Shown here: positions 23,720-31,475 of the stretch, in pieces
Numbering within the stretch: position 1 is the stretch's first letter
Layout of the letters: every line of letters begins with the position of its first letter
The notes under the pieces: generated by a model
Told to the model about the DNA's origin: nothing
What the model saw: only the letters and a program-made list of their open reading frames with translations
Databases searched by the model: none
Assembly: GCF_003024195.1 (NCBI RefSeq)
Contig: NZ_KZ679045.1
Location: 302,412 to 366,411, forward strand
Source of the DNA: Streptomyces dioscori
GTDB lineage: Bacteria; Actinomycetota; Actinomycetes; Streptomycetales; Streptomycetaceae
Direction of reading: 5' to 3'
Length of the DNA stretch: 64,000 nt
Translations under genes and position numbers: made by a program

Positions 23720-24352
23720 ATGGCCGCGCATGTTCTGCGTACCGCGCCCAGGCGGCGGATCAGGCTCGACGAGCATCTGCCGGTCGATCATCGGCTCAGT
23801 ACGTTCTACCGGATCGGCGCGGGGCTCATGGGGCTCGTGCTGCTCGCGTTCGGGATTCTGGGGCTGGTCGACCGGGTCGGATTCTTCGACACCCAGGGGG
23901 ACAAGGTCTCCGGGCTGAGCACCAACGGCGCGCTGAGCGTGATCTCGATCTGCGCCGGGCTGCTGCTCTTCGTCGGCATGGTCATCGGCGGCAACGTCGC
24001 CTCGACGATCAACATGGTCCTCGGTGTGCTCTTCATCCTCAGTGGGTTCCTGAACCTCGCCCTGCTGGACACCGACCAGAACTTCCTCGCCTTCCGCATC
24101 CCGAACGTGCTGTTCAGCTTCGTCGTCGGCGTCATGTTGATGTTCTTCGGGATGTACGGGCGCGTCGGTTCGGCCCTGCCCCACGACAACCCGTACTGGC
24201 GGTCCCGCCATCCCGAGCAGGCCGAGCGTGAGCAGCGGGTGAAGGCGGGGGCCGAGTTGCGCGCGAAAGCCCTGGCCCAGGGCCCAGCCCCTACGAGGTC
24301 CGGCTCGGCTCCCGCCCCGGCTCCTCTGGGAGACGGCCGTTCCGACCGCTAA
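23720..24352 (+). CDS. DUF4383 membrane protein
   Basis: A 210-aa protein from ATG 23720, with GGAGG 5 bases upstream. It has four membrane helices between about 28 and 150 with the DUF4383 pattern (FYRIGAGLMGLVLLAFGILGLV, then NMVLGVLFILSGFLNLALL) and a charged, Ala/Pro-rich C-terminal tail. The family is common in actinobacteria and has no known function. The stop codon lies inside the -10-like hexamer of the next gene. Confidence 0.88.
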   Translation: MAAHVLRTAPRRRIRLDEHLPVDHRLSTFYRIGAGLMGLVLLAFGILGLVDRVGFFDTQGDKVSGLSTNGALSVISICAGLLLFVGMVIGGNVASTINMVLGVLFILSGFLNLALLDTDQNFLAFRIPNVLFSFVVGVMLMFFGMYGRVGSALPHDNPYWRSRHPEQAEREQRVKAGAELRAKALAQGPAPTRSGSAPAPAPLGDGRSDR

Positions 24353-24361
24353 CCTGGGCGC

Positions 24362-24583
24362 ATGCCTCGCTATGAATACCGCTGCCGGACCTGCGGCGAC
24401 ACCTTCGAGAAGAGCCGTCCGATGGCCGAGTCGTCCGCGCCCACGGACTGTCCGGCCGGTCACGACGACACGGTGAAGCTGCTGTCGACGGTGGCGGTCG
24501 GGGGCTCCGCCTCGGCACCCGCCCCCGCACCGGGTGGCGGAAGTGGCGGAGGCGGCTGTTGCGGCGGAGGCTGCTGCGGCTGA
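24362..24583 (+). CDS. FmdB-type zinc ribbon protein
   Basis: A 73-aa protein. MPRYEYRCRTCGDTFEKSRPM is the FmdB zinc ribbon start with its first CxxC; the second pair is reduced to one Cys (DCPAGH). The tail is Gly-rich with CC pairs (GGGCCGGGCCG). FmdB proteins are thought to be regulators, though this is weakly established. TAACCT (24350-24355) lies 6 bases before the ATG with no ribosome binding site, so a leaderless mRNA is likely. Confidence 0.88.
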   Translation: MPRYEYRCRTCGDTFEKSRPMAESSAPTDCPAGHDDTVKLLSTVAVGGSASAPAPAPGGGSGGGGCCGGGCCG

Positions 24584-24619
24584 CACCCGCATATCACTCA
24601 CCCGCTGACGCCCGGACCC

Positions 24620-24655
24620 GGCTTCAGTCTGGCTTCAGCTTTCGTTCTCTAGCGT
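24620..24655 (+). promoter_or_regulatory. dedA promoter with 11-nt direct repeats
   Basis: GGCTTCAGTCT and GGCTTCAGCTT are contiguous 11-mers (24620-24641). TAGCGT (24650-24655) lies 7 bases before the GTG start, and no ribosome binding site is present. Abutting 11-nt repeats next to a -10 are the signature of OmpR/PhoP-family response regulators, so a two-component system may activate this promoter. Confidence 0.5.
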
Positions 24656-24662
24656 CGGGTGC

Positions 24663-25379
24663 GTGACCCAAAGCAGCGCACCGCAGTGGATCAACGGCCT
24701 GATGGACACGCTCGGGGCCCCGGGCGCGGGCATCGCCATCGCCCTGGAGAACCTGTTCCCGCCCATCCCGAGCGAGGTGATCCTGCCGCTCGCGGGGTTC
24801 GCGGCGAGCACCGGGCAGATGAACCTGTTCGCCGCCCTGCTGTGGACGACGGCCGGTTCGGTCGTCGGGGCGCTCGCGCTGTACGGCGTGGGGGCGCTGC
24901 TCGGCCGAGACCGCACCATCGCGATCGCGGCACGGCTGCCGCTCGTCAAGGTGTCGGACATCGAGAAGACCGAGGCGTGGTTCTCCCGGCACGGCACCAA
25001 GGCCATCTTCTTCGGGCGGATGATCCCCGTCTTCCGCAGTCTGATCTCGGTGCCGGCGGGCGTCGAGCGCATGCCGCTGCCCGTCTTCCTCTGTCTGACC
25101 ACCCTCGGCAGCGCCATCTGGAACACGGTCTTCGTCCTCGCCGGCTACTTCCTCGGCGAGAACTGGACCGACGTCGCCGGTTACGTGTCCACGTACTCGA
25201 AGGTGGTACTGGCCGGCGCCGCCCTCGCGCTGCTGGTCCTCGTGGGCGTGCGCCTCTTCCGGCCGGGGCGCGGCGGCCGACGGCGTGAGGCGAAGGACCC
25301 TCGTACCCCTGAGCCCCGTACCCCTGAGCCCCGTACGCCTGCCGACAGTTCCGCCGACACCCCTACCGGATCGCGCTGA
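24663..25379 (+). CDS. DedA family membrane protein
   Basis: A 238-aa protein from GTG 24663. It has the DedA (VTT/SNARE-associated) pattern: amphipathic re-entrant helix with ALENLFPPIPSEVILPLAGF, then GRMIPVFRSLISVPAGVERMPLPVFLC and membrane helices to about residue 200. DedA proteins are proposed lipid scramblases or proton-dependent transporters needed for envelope homeostasis. The C-terminal tail contains a repeated DPRTPEPRTPEPRTP segment. The gene converges with the HAD gene, overlapping it by 17 bases. Confidence 0.92.
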   Translation: MTQSSAPQWINGLMDTLGAPGAGIAIALENLFPPIPSEVILPLAGFAASTGQMNLFAALLWTTAGSVVGALALYGVGALLGRDRTIAIAARLPLVKVSDIEKTEAWFSRHGTKAIFFGRMIPVFRSLISVPAGVERMPLPVFLCLTTLGSAIWNTVFVLAGYFLGENWTDVAGYVSTYSKVVLAGAALALLVLVGVRLFRPGRGGRRREAKDPRTPEPRTPEPRTPADSSADTPTGSR

Positions 25380-26181
25380 GGAACTCCCCGAGGATCCGCT
25401 CCCCCGCGGCCACACCCCGCTCCGGAAGCGCGGTGACCCCCGGCGCCGTCCAGCCCGCCTCGGCCAGTTCGCCGTGGCCGGGGCGCCAGGCGCAGTCCGC
25501 GGCCAGCAGCAGGTCGGCGTCGAGCAGGGAGTCGCCGGCCGCGAGGGTGAGGGCCGCGCCCGTTCGGCGGGCCACCTCCCGCATGGCCGCGCTCTTGGTG
25601 AGCGGCTTCGGTACGGCGTAGACCTTGCGGCCCTGGACCGAGACCGTCCAGCCGCGGTTCTCCGCCCAGACGGCCAGTTCCTTCGCCCAGTCCGCGGGGA
25701 GCAGTTCGCGCTCGACGACGAAGTACACGAAGAGGTCCTCGGCGACCCGCTGCTTGAGCACCCAGGCCGGGTCGGCGGTGGCCGCCATGTGCGCGCGTAC
25801 CTCGTCCAGCGGGGAGCACTCGTCCGCGAGGCGCGCGCTCACCCGGGCCTGCCAGGCGGGGTCGGAGACGCCGTCGACGAGGAGATGGCCGCCGTTGGCG
25901 CAGATCGCGTACTTCGCGGCGGGGCCAGGGAGTCGGATGCGGTGATACTGCTCGCGCGTACGGGTCGTGGTCGGGACGAAGTCCGCCGCGCCGCCCAGTT
26001 CGGTGAGCAGCCCCGCGGCGGTCTCGGTCACGTACGACAGCGGCTTGTTCTGGTAGACCTCGACGCAGAGCAGCCGGGGTGCCTCGGCGTCGGGGCCGGT
26101 CAGCGCCAGTGCGTTGGCGGAGTAGATGAGCGTGCGGTCGAGGTCGCTGGCGACCAGGGCGCGCGGAGCGGGTGCGGACAT
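25363..26181 (-). CDS. HAD-family phosphatase of the Ter module
   Basis: A 272-aa HAD hydrolase. Motif I is SDLDRTLIYS (Asp13, Asp15), motif III lies near PLTKSAAM, and motif IV is GDSLLDADLLLAAD, with a large cap between (about 60-190). Its ATG overlaps the stop of the StiP-type frame by one base (TGATG). HAD phosphatases with phosphoribosyltransferases and a citrate-lyase-like aldolase form the proposed biosynthetic arm of Ter stress systems, thought to make a nucleoside-like metabolite. Substrate unknown. Confidence 0.88.
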   Translation of the reverse strand: MSAPAPRALVASDLDRTLIYSANALALTGPDAEAPRLLCVEVYQNKPLSYVTETAAGLLTELGGAADFVPTTTRTREQYHRIRLPGPAAKYAICANGGHLLVDGVSDPAWQARVSARLADECSPLDEVRAHMAATADPAWVLKQRVAEDLFVYFVVERELLPADWAKELAVWAENRGWTVSVQGRKVYAVPKPLTKSAAMREVARRTGAALTLAAGDSLLDADLLLAADCAWRPGHGELAEAGWTAPGVTALPERGVAAGERILGEFLSAIR

Positions 26182-27338
26182 CAGACCGTCACCGCCTTGC
26201 CGTCGGCGCCGGTCGCGCCGCGCGTGTACTTGGGGTGGATCAACCCGACGCAGGTGTACGGGAGTTCGGCGACCTCCTCGACCGGTACGCCGCGCTGTTC
26301 GGCGAGCAGGCGTACGTGGTCGAGGTCGGCGCCCGCCCCGGCGCGCGCGAGGATCTTCCAGGGGACGCGGCGCAGCAGCACCCGGGTCGTCTCGCCGACG
26401 CCCGGCTTGACGAGGTTCACGTCGTGGATGCCGTACTCCTCGCTGATCCGCTCGACCGCCGCCCAGCCCTCCCAGGTCGGCGAACGGTCCGCGGAGAGCA
26501 GTTCCTTGACCCGGTCGTCCACCGCGTCGCCGACCTCGTCGAAGCGGGCGGCGATCGCGTCCAGGAATGCGACGGAGACGTCGGTGGCGGCGAGTTCGCG
26601 GTAGAACTTCGCCCCGTGGTAGTCGTGCTCCCCGACCAGGTCGGCGCGGAGGACCGTACGCGAAATGAGGCCGGAGACGGTCGAGTTGAGGCAGGCGGAG
26701 GGGATGAGGAAGTCCTCGCGGGTGCCGTACGTGCGCACGCAGGAGCCGGGGTCGGCGAGGACCGCGATCTCCGGGTCGAAGCCGCCGATGCCGTCGGAGG
26801 CCTCGAACTCCCGCAGTGCTTCAGCGAGTTCGCGGGTGATGGCACCCTTGCCGGTCCAGCCGTCGACGAAGACGACGTCGGCCGGGTCGTGGTGGGCGGC
26901 GAGGTAGCGCAGCGCGTTGGCGTCGATGCCGCGTCCGCGCACGATGGAGACGGCGTAGTGGGGCAGGTCGAGGCCGTGGCGGTGCCCGGCCCAGCGGCGC
27001 ATCAGGACGCCGACGGGGGTGCCGGCGCGGGCCAGGGAGACGAGCACGGGCCGCGGTGAGCGTTCGGCGAGGACGGTCTCGGTGACCGCGCCGACGGCCA
27101 GGGCGATCCGGGCGGCGGAACCGGCGAGCGCGTCACGGAACAGCTCCTGGTACGCGGGGCTCGGCTGGTACTCCACCGGCAGCGACTCCGCGTAGTGGGC
27201 GCCGCCGCTCTGGATGGCCTCCTCGCGCTCCTCGACCGGCGCTTCGAGGCGGGTGTCCGAGAGGTCCTGCAGCAGCCAGCCGACCTCGTCCGCCGCGTAC
27301 GAGGAGAAGTCGGGGCCGCGGAGGGGCTCGGGCAGCAT
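26181..27338 (-). CDS. StiP-type PRTase/PELOTA-like protein (internal start within the fused frame)
   Basis: A 385-aa product if translation starts at ATG 27338, where GAAAGG lies 6 bases upstream. It would then match the usual separate StiP family protein (MLPEPLRGPDFSSYAADEVGWLL start). It carries a PRTase fold (VVFVDGWTGKGAI) and a C-terminal region (DLDHVRLLAEQRGVPVEEVAELPYTCVGLIHPKY) resembling a PELOTA-type RNA-binding domain. The family name refers to a stress-induced protein; protease activity is not evident. Listed separately because the site looks like a genuine start. Confidence 0.6.
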   Translation of the reverse strand: MLPEPLRGPDFSSYAADEVGWLLQDLSDTRLEAPVEEREEAIQSGGAHYAESLPVEYQPSPAYQELFRDALAGSAARIALAVGAVTETVLAERSPRPVLVSLARAGTPVGVLMRRWAGHRHGLDLPHYAVSIVRGRGIDANALRYLAAHHDPADVVFVDGWTGKGAITRELAEALREFEASDGIGGFDPEIAVLADPGSCVRTYGTREDFLIPSACLNSTVSGLISRTVLRADLVGEHDYHGAKFYRELAATDVSVAFLDAIAARFDEVGDAVDDRVKELLSADRSPTWEGWAAVERISEEYGIHDVNLVKPGVGETTRVLLRRVPWKILARAGAGADLDHVRLLAEQRGVPVEEVAELPYTCVGLIHPKYTRGATGADGKAVTV

Positions 27339-28838
27339 CGAGGACCTTTCAACTGACTCTGGTGCGAGTTCTCTTGCCGTTCCCGGCGTTTCCGGTACGG
27401 ATGCGGGGACGTACGAAGGGACGACCGCGAGCAGCACACTGCCGGCGTGCGCGGCGAGCTGCGCCAACAGGCCGTCCGGGGCGTGCAGTTCGGGGGTGTC
27501 GGCGGCGGAGTCGACCACGGCGACGACGGCGTCGAAGCCGGCGCCCGCGACGTTGTAGGCGTACCGCTCGCCGGGTCCGTCGGCCGGGCCGTCGTGGGCG
27601 GGGAAGACGAGCCGGGTGCGGATCGCGTAGCCGGGGTCGTCGACGGCGAGCACGGGTGAGCGGGTGGTCGTGGAGTAGCGCACCTCGGCGTCGGTCAGCT
27701 TCTCCAGCGCGACCCCGAGCCGCAGCGGCGCGTACATCAGCTCCTCGAAGCCGAGTACGAGGACGCGGCCGCGGCGGGCGCGCAGCGGGAGCGCTTCGGC
27801 TATTCGGGCCGCCATGGCGGGCAGGGCGCCCTCCAGGCGGACGCGGTGCTCGGGCGTGAAGCCGTGCCGTCCGCCGTCGGCGAGGCCCTGCGGCCAGCCG
27901 AGGTCGACGCGCGCGATCGCGCCGGGCCCGGGACGCGCCCCGGAGGCCGGGGCCACCGTCGCTCCCCCGCTCTCGGCCGCCACGACCTCCCGCTCCCGCT
28001 GTCGCTCGTGCGCACGCTCATGCTCGGCGACCAGCGCCTGCCCCTTCTCCAGTACGCCCTCGGGCAGTCGTACGGTGCCGGAGGCGGCCGTCACGAGGTC
28101 CACGGTCGCGTCGATCTCCTGGGCGAAGTCCGCGAGGCGGCCGAGGTCCGCGGCCGAGCGCATGTCGACCAGGGCGACGATCACGTACCGGCCGCGCGGA
28201 TAGCGTGCGTGCAGGTCACGGATGGTGTTGAGGACCGTGTTGCCGGTGGAGAACTCGTCGTCGACGAGGACGAGCGGGCCGTCGCCGGCGAGCAGGTCCG
28301 GGTTCTCCGGGAGCAGCAGGTGCGAGGTGGCGTGCGAGTGGGACTCCTCGAAGCCGCCGGCCGTCGCGACGCCCTCGACCGGGCGACGGGTGGAGTGCAG
28401 GCAGGGGGCGAGGCCCACGCCGTCCGCGACCGAGTGGCCGAGCCCGGTGGCGGTCTCCGCGTACCCGAGGACGACGGCCCGGCCGGCCTCGTCCTCTCCG
28501 AGCAGGTCGCGTACGCGCAGCCCGAGGGCGAATCCGTAGCCGTACACGACGGCGGGTGACTGCGGTACGTGCTTGCCCAGCACGTTCGACACGAGCAGGT
28601 GCGCGCGCTTGGGGTTGCGCCGCAGGGCGAGCCCGAGCAGTTCCCCGAGCCCCTCGTCCCCGACGAGTTCGACGCCCAGGCGCCCGGCGACCCAGCTCCC
28701 GGACCAGACCTCGCCGGCGGGTCCCTCGCTGGTTCCGTCGGCGGGGCCGTCGACGGAACCACGAGCTCCGGCCCTGGTTCCGGGGCGGAAGCCCGTCGCG
28801 GACCAGACGCCGGACCCGTCGTTCACAGCCTTGTTCAT
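26181..28838 (-). CDS. phosphoribosyltransferase (TRSP type) fused in frame to StiP-type protein
   Basis: An 885-aa open frame from ATG 28838, with AAGGA 5 bases upstream. Residues about 40-300 form a PRTase with PRPP loop LVDDEFSTGNT (191-201), and about 330-480 a TRSP-like domain (RARRGRVLVLGFEELMYAPLRLG). Then, with no stop codon, comes a second PRTase-like protein of the StiP family (from Met501) with FVDGWTGKGAI (658-667). In related genomes, as I recall, these are two genes. The absent stop may be a true fusion, an internal-restart arrangement or a frameshift. Part of the Ter biosynthetic module. Confidence 0.8.
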   Translation of the reverse strand: MNKAVNDGSGVWSATGFRPGTRAGARGSVDGPADGTSEGPAGEVWSGSWVAGRLGVELVGDEGLGELLGLALRRNPKRAHLLVSNVLGKHVPQSPAVVYGYGFALGLRVRDLLGEDEAGRAVVLGYAETATGLGHSVADGVGLAPCLHSTRRPVEGVATAGGFEESHSHATSHLLLPENPDLLAGDGPLVLVDDEFSTGNTVLNTIRDLHARYPRGRYVIVALVDMRSAADLGRLADFAQEIDATVDLVTAASGTVRLPEGVLEKGQALVAEHERAHERQREREVVAAESGGATVAPASGARPGPGAIARVDLGWPQGLADGGRHGFTPEHRVRLEGALPAMAARIAEALPLRARRGRVLVLGFEELMYAPLRLGVALEKLTDAEVRYSTTTRSPVLAVDDPGYAIRTRLVFPAHDGPADGPGERYAYNVAGAGFDAVVAVVDSAADTPELHAPDGLLAQLAAHAGSVLLAVVPSYVPASVPETPGTARELAPESVERSSMLPEPLRGPDFSSYAADEVGWLLQDLSDTRLEAPVEEREEAIQSGGAHYAESLPVEYQPSPAYQELFRDALAGSAARIALAVGAVTETVLAERSPRPVLVSLARAGTPVGVLMRRWAGHRHGLDLPHYAVSIVRGRGIDANALRYLAAHHDPADVVFVDGWTGKGAITRELAEALREFEASDGIGGFDPEIAVLADPGSCVRTYGTREDFLIPSACLNSTVSGLISRTVLRADLVGEHDYHGAKFYRELAATDVSVAFLDAIAARFDEVGDAVDDRVKELLSADRSPTWEGWAAVERISEEYGIHDVNLVKPGVGETTRVLLRRVPWKILARAGAGADLDHVRLLAEQRGVPVEEVAELPYTCVGLIHPKYTRGATGADGKAVTV

Positions 28839-28854
28839 GGATTCCTTGCGTGTC

Positions 28855-28934
28855 AGCCGGGATGTGTGTGAGCCGAGATGTGTATGAGCCGGGTTCTGTG
28901 TGAGCCGGGACGTGTGTTCGGCCGGGATGGGGGT
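28855..28934. repeat. 16-bp tandem repeat, about five copies
   Basis: AGCCGGGATGTGTGTG (28855-28870) is followed head to tail by imperfect copies at 28871, 28887, 28903 and a degenerate one at 28919. The array fills the 95-bp gap between the aldolase stop and the PRTase start. It may be a translated-region relic, a spacer, or a protein or RNA binding array. Confidence 0.75.
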
Positions 28935-30097
28935 CAGCCGGGGATTCCGGCGGCGAGCAGTTCCACGAAGCCGATGTCCTCGTTGGTGACGCCGAAGACC
29001 TCGGCGCGCTGGAGGGTGCGCTCCGCCCAGGCGCGGTGCGGCTTCACCTCGTTCATCTTGTTCGTGTACGCGGACCGCAGCACACCCCCGCCGCCCCGCT
29101 CGGGCCGCAGGATGTCCTGGGCGTCGCTGAACTCCTCGTGGCTGACCACGGAGAGGGCGTGCACGGGCAGTACGTGCGAGGGGTGGATGCAGGTCTTGCC
29201 CTGGAGCCCGTTGGTCCGGTCGAGGGAGATCTCCCGCAGCAGGCCGTCCATGTCGTGCTCGATCAGGGCGGCGCGCAGGTCCTCGGCCTCCGGGGTGAAG
29301 GGGCTGCGGCGCAGCTGCGGCTTGAACATGCGCTCCTGGACGCGGAAGTACTCCCACACGGGTCCGGTCACCGTGAAGCCGGTGCCGTCGGCCCGTCCGA
29401 GGACGTTCACCACGTCCGCGATGACGGAGGCCACTATCTGCACGTCGTAGGCGGTCATGTCGGGCGCCCGCCGCAGCCCGTACGCCGAGCAGAAGTCGGT
29501 GACGCCGAGCCGCAGCGCGAGTACGCGGTCGCGGTACTTGTCGACGGCCCGGAAGATCCCGGCGAGGGTCTCCGCCCGGGACTCGCGGTACAGCAGTTCG
29601 GGCGATTCGAGGACGGGCATGGCGAACAGCCGCCGCTCGCTCGCGCCCTCGGCCTCGGTGAGCGCCTCCAGGAACGGGATGCCCCGCTCCTCGGTGAACT
29701 TCGGCAGTACGAATCCGGACAGGAGCCGCACGGAGGCGCCGAGCCGCTGGACGAGGTCGGGTATCTGCTCGGGCGCTCTGACCCGGATGAAGAGCAGGGG
29801 CAGCTCGTCGCCGGGGCGGTCGGCCAGGTCGTGGAACTGCCGGACGAGGTTCTCCTCGGCGTCCGCGACGTCCGCGTCGCCGATGGAGTCCTCCAGGCAC
29901 ACCACCATCGAGACGACCCCGGCACCGGCCTGCTTCACGATGTCGTCGGCGAGCTTCGGCCTGGTCGCGGGGCTGTAGAGGGTGGCTCCGAGTGCTGTGG
30001 CCAGCACCCGGGGCGAGGAGTCCGCGGTGAAGACGCACGGCTCCTGGAAGAAGAGGCGGTCCCGCACCTCAGGGGCAATATGCCCGAAATGACGCAT
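28934..30097 (-). CDS. HpcH/HpaI aldolase (citrate lyase beta-like) of the Ter module
   Basis: A 387-aa protein from ATG 30097, with GGGGGAG 5 bases upstream. It has the CitE-like barrel signature: VVCLEDSIGDAD, FIRVRAPEQI, VLPKFTEE, RLGVTDFCSAYGLRR and GKTCIHPSHV, so the metal-binding acidic and Arg residues are present. In Ter systems this aldolase is grouped with PRTases and a HAD phosphatase in a proposed small-molecule pathway. First gene of the minus-strand operon aldolase, PRTase-StiP, HAD. Confidence 0.92.
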   Translation of the reverse strand: MRHFGHIAPEVRDRLFFQEPCVFTADSSPRVLATALGATLYSPATRPKLADDIVKQAGAGVVSMVVCLEDSIGDADVADAEENLVRQFHDLADRPGDELPLLFIRVRAPEQIPDLVQRLGASVRLLSGFVLPKFTEERGIPFLEALTEAEGASERRLFAMPVLESPELLYRESRAETLAGIFRAVDKYRDRVLALRLGVTDFCSAYGLRRAPDMTAYDVQIVASVIADVVNVLGRADGTGFTVTGPVWEYFRVQERMFKPQLRRSPFTPEAEDLRAALIEHDMDGLLREISLDRTNGLQGKTCIHPSHVLPVHALSVVSHEEFSDAQDILRPERGGGGVLRSAYTNKMNEVKPHRAWAERTLQRAEVFGVTNEDIGFVELLAAGIPG

Positions 30098-30298
30098 GAG
30101 TCTCCCCCGGGGCGGCTAGATGGCCTGACGATATGTGGCCGGTAATAGTACGTAGAGATCCGTGTCCGGGATTCCCATCGGGCATGAAATTCAGGTAACG
30201 CAGACAAACACCATTGTGCCCGCCCATCCGGGCGGCAAGCCGAACGGGAGCGCACCCCCACGTTGTCGTGACCAGGGCCGAGAAGGCAGGATGACCGT

Positions 30299-31189
30299 AT
30301 GACGCACGCCATGCTGAAGGGGTCGAACGTCCCGCTGGACGCCACGGCGGTGCGCGCCGTGCTGCGCTGGACGCCTGGACGGGGTGTCCCGGACGTGGAT
30401 GCCTCCGCACTCCTCCTCGGTCCCGACGGCCGTGTGCGGTCCGACGAGGACTTCGTGTTCTACAACCAGCCCCGGCATCCTTCGGGGAAGGTCTGGCGAC
30501 TCGGTAAGAAGCGCGTGAACGACGGCCTCGCCGAGGGGCTCACCGATACGATTCAGTCGGATCTGGCGGGCGTTGACAACGGTGTGGGACGGATTCTCCT
30601 TGTCGCTTCCGCCGACGACGTCACCTTCGACCGGGTACGCGGACTGCGGATCGTCGTCTTCGACGCCACGATCGGGGACGCCGAGCCGCTGGCGTACTTC
30701 GACATCAAGCCGGAGACCGGTGAGGAAACCGCGCTGATCTGCGGTGAACTGTACCGGCGCGGTGAGGGCTGGAAGTTCCGGGCCCTCGGCGAGGGCTATT
30801 CGAACGGGCTGCAGGGGCTCGCGGCCGACTTCGGTATCTCGGTGGACGAGTCCGGGGCCGAGGAGGGGGCGGCGTCCGCCGGGCGGGCCGGTTCGCAGCC
30901 GTTGCCGCCCGAGGAGCCGACCACGCAGGTGCCTCAGCAGCCGGTGCAGCCCGCGTACGGGTATCCGCCGGCCGCTCCCGGTCCGGAGCCGACGCGGCAG
31001 CAGCCGCCGGCCACGCAGCCGGCTTACGGGTATCCGCAGCCGACCAGTGCGCCGGCTTACGGGTATCCGCCGCCGCCCCAGCCCGCCGCGGCGGCTCCTA
31101 CCGGGTACGGCTACCCGCAGCCTGTGGGCCCGGCCCCCGACCCCGACTTCCGGCTCCCGCCGCAGGGGCCGCAGTTCATCGGCCGCTAG
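30299..31189 (+). CDS. TerD-domain protein with Tyr/Pro/Gln-rich tail
   Basis: A 296-aa protein. Residues about 1-180 form a TerD domain (DVDASALLLGPDGRV, DEDFVFYNQ, a shortened middle loop, and ALICGELYRRGEGWKFRALGEGY). Residues about 205-296 are disordered, with repeated PAYGYP units and Pro/Gln runs. TerD domains bind calcium and assemble at the membrane in stress responses. The tail may mediate self-association, as in other low-complexity Tyr-Gly-Pro repeats. Divergent from the aldolase operon across a 201-bp gap. Confidence 0.9.
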   Translation: MTHAMLKGSNVPLDATAVRAVLRWTPGRGVPDVDASALLLGPDGRVRSDEDFVFYNQPRHPSGKVWRLGKKRVNDGLAEGLTDTIQSDLAGVDNGVGRILLVASADDVTFDRVRGLRIVVFDATIGDAEPLAYFDIKPETGEETALICGELYRRGEGWKFRALGEGYSNGLQGLAADFGISVDESGAEEGAASAGRAGSQPLPPEEPTTQVPQQPVQPAYGYPPAAPGPEPTRQQPPATQPAYGYPQPTSAPAYGYPPPPQPAAAAPTGYGYPQPVGPAPDPDFRLPPQGPQFIGR

Positions 31190-31247
31190 GGGCAGCCGCC
31201 AGCCCCTCACCCCTCCTGGGTGCGCGGGGGCCGACGTGAGCGCATTT

Positions 31248-31470
31248 GGGGGCGCGGGGAACTGCGCGATCAGCCACGACGGCGCCGCACCCGCCCCCGA
31301 ACGCGCGCTCCCGAGCTCGGCGGCGTCCCGGCGAAGCCGACCGCGGGCAGCGCCTCGACTGCGGCCCGGTGGGGGCGGATCGCGCAGTTCCCCGCGCCCC
31401 TGACGGGGCCCCGTGCGTCCATGGCCGCGGGTGGTTCGTGGCTGGGCGCGCGGTTCCTCGCGCCCCTGAC
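31248..31470. repeat. three copies of the GC-rich interspersed repeat
   Basis: The copies lie at about 31248-31269 (reverse orientation), 31369-31403 and a diverged one at 31432-31470. The core is GCGCAGTTCCCCGCGCC or its complement. Opposed copies can fold into a long hairpin between the convergent TerD-tail and TerA-like genes. The 31190-31475 gap holds no gene. Confidence 0.85.
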
Positions 31471-31475
31471 GGGCG

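Noticed and set aside
26417..26845. Ser/Thr/Pro/Arg-rich frames inside the StiP region
   Set aside because: Typical out-of-frame translation of GC-rich coding DNA.
28855..28934. CRISPR array
   Set aside because: Units are contiguous 16-mers without spacers and there are no cas genes.
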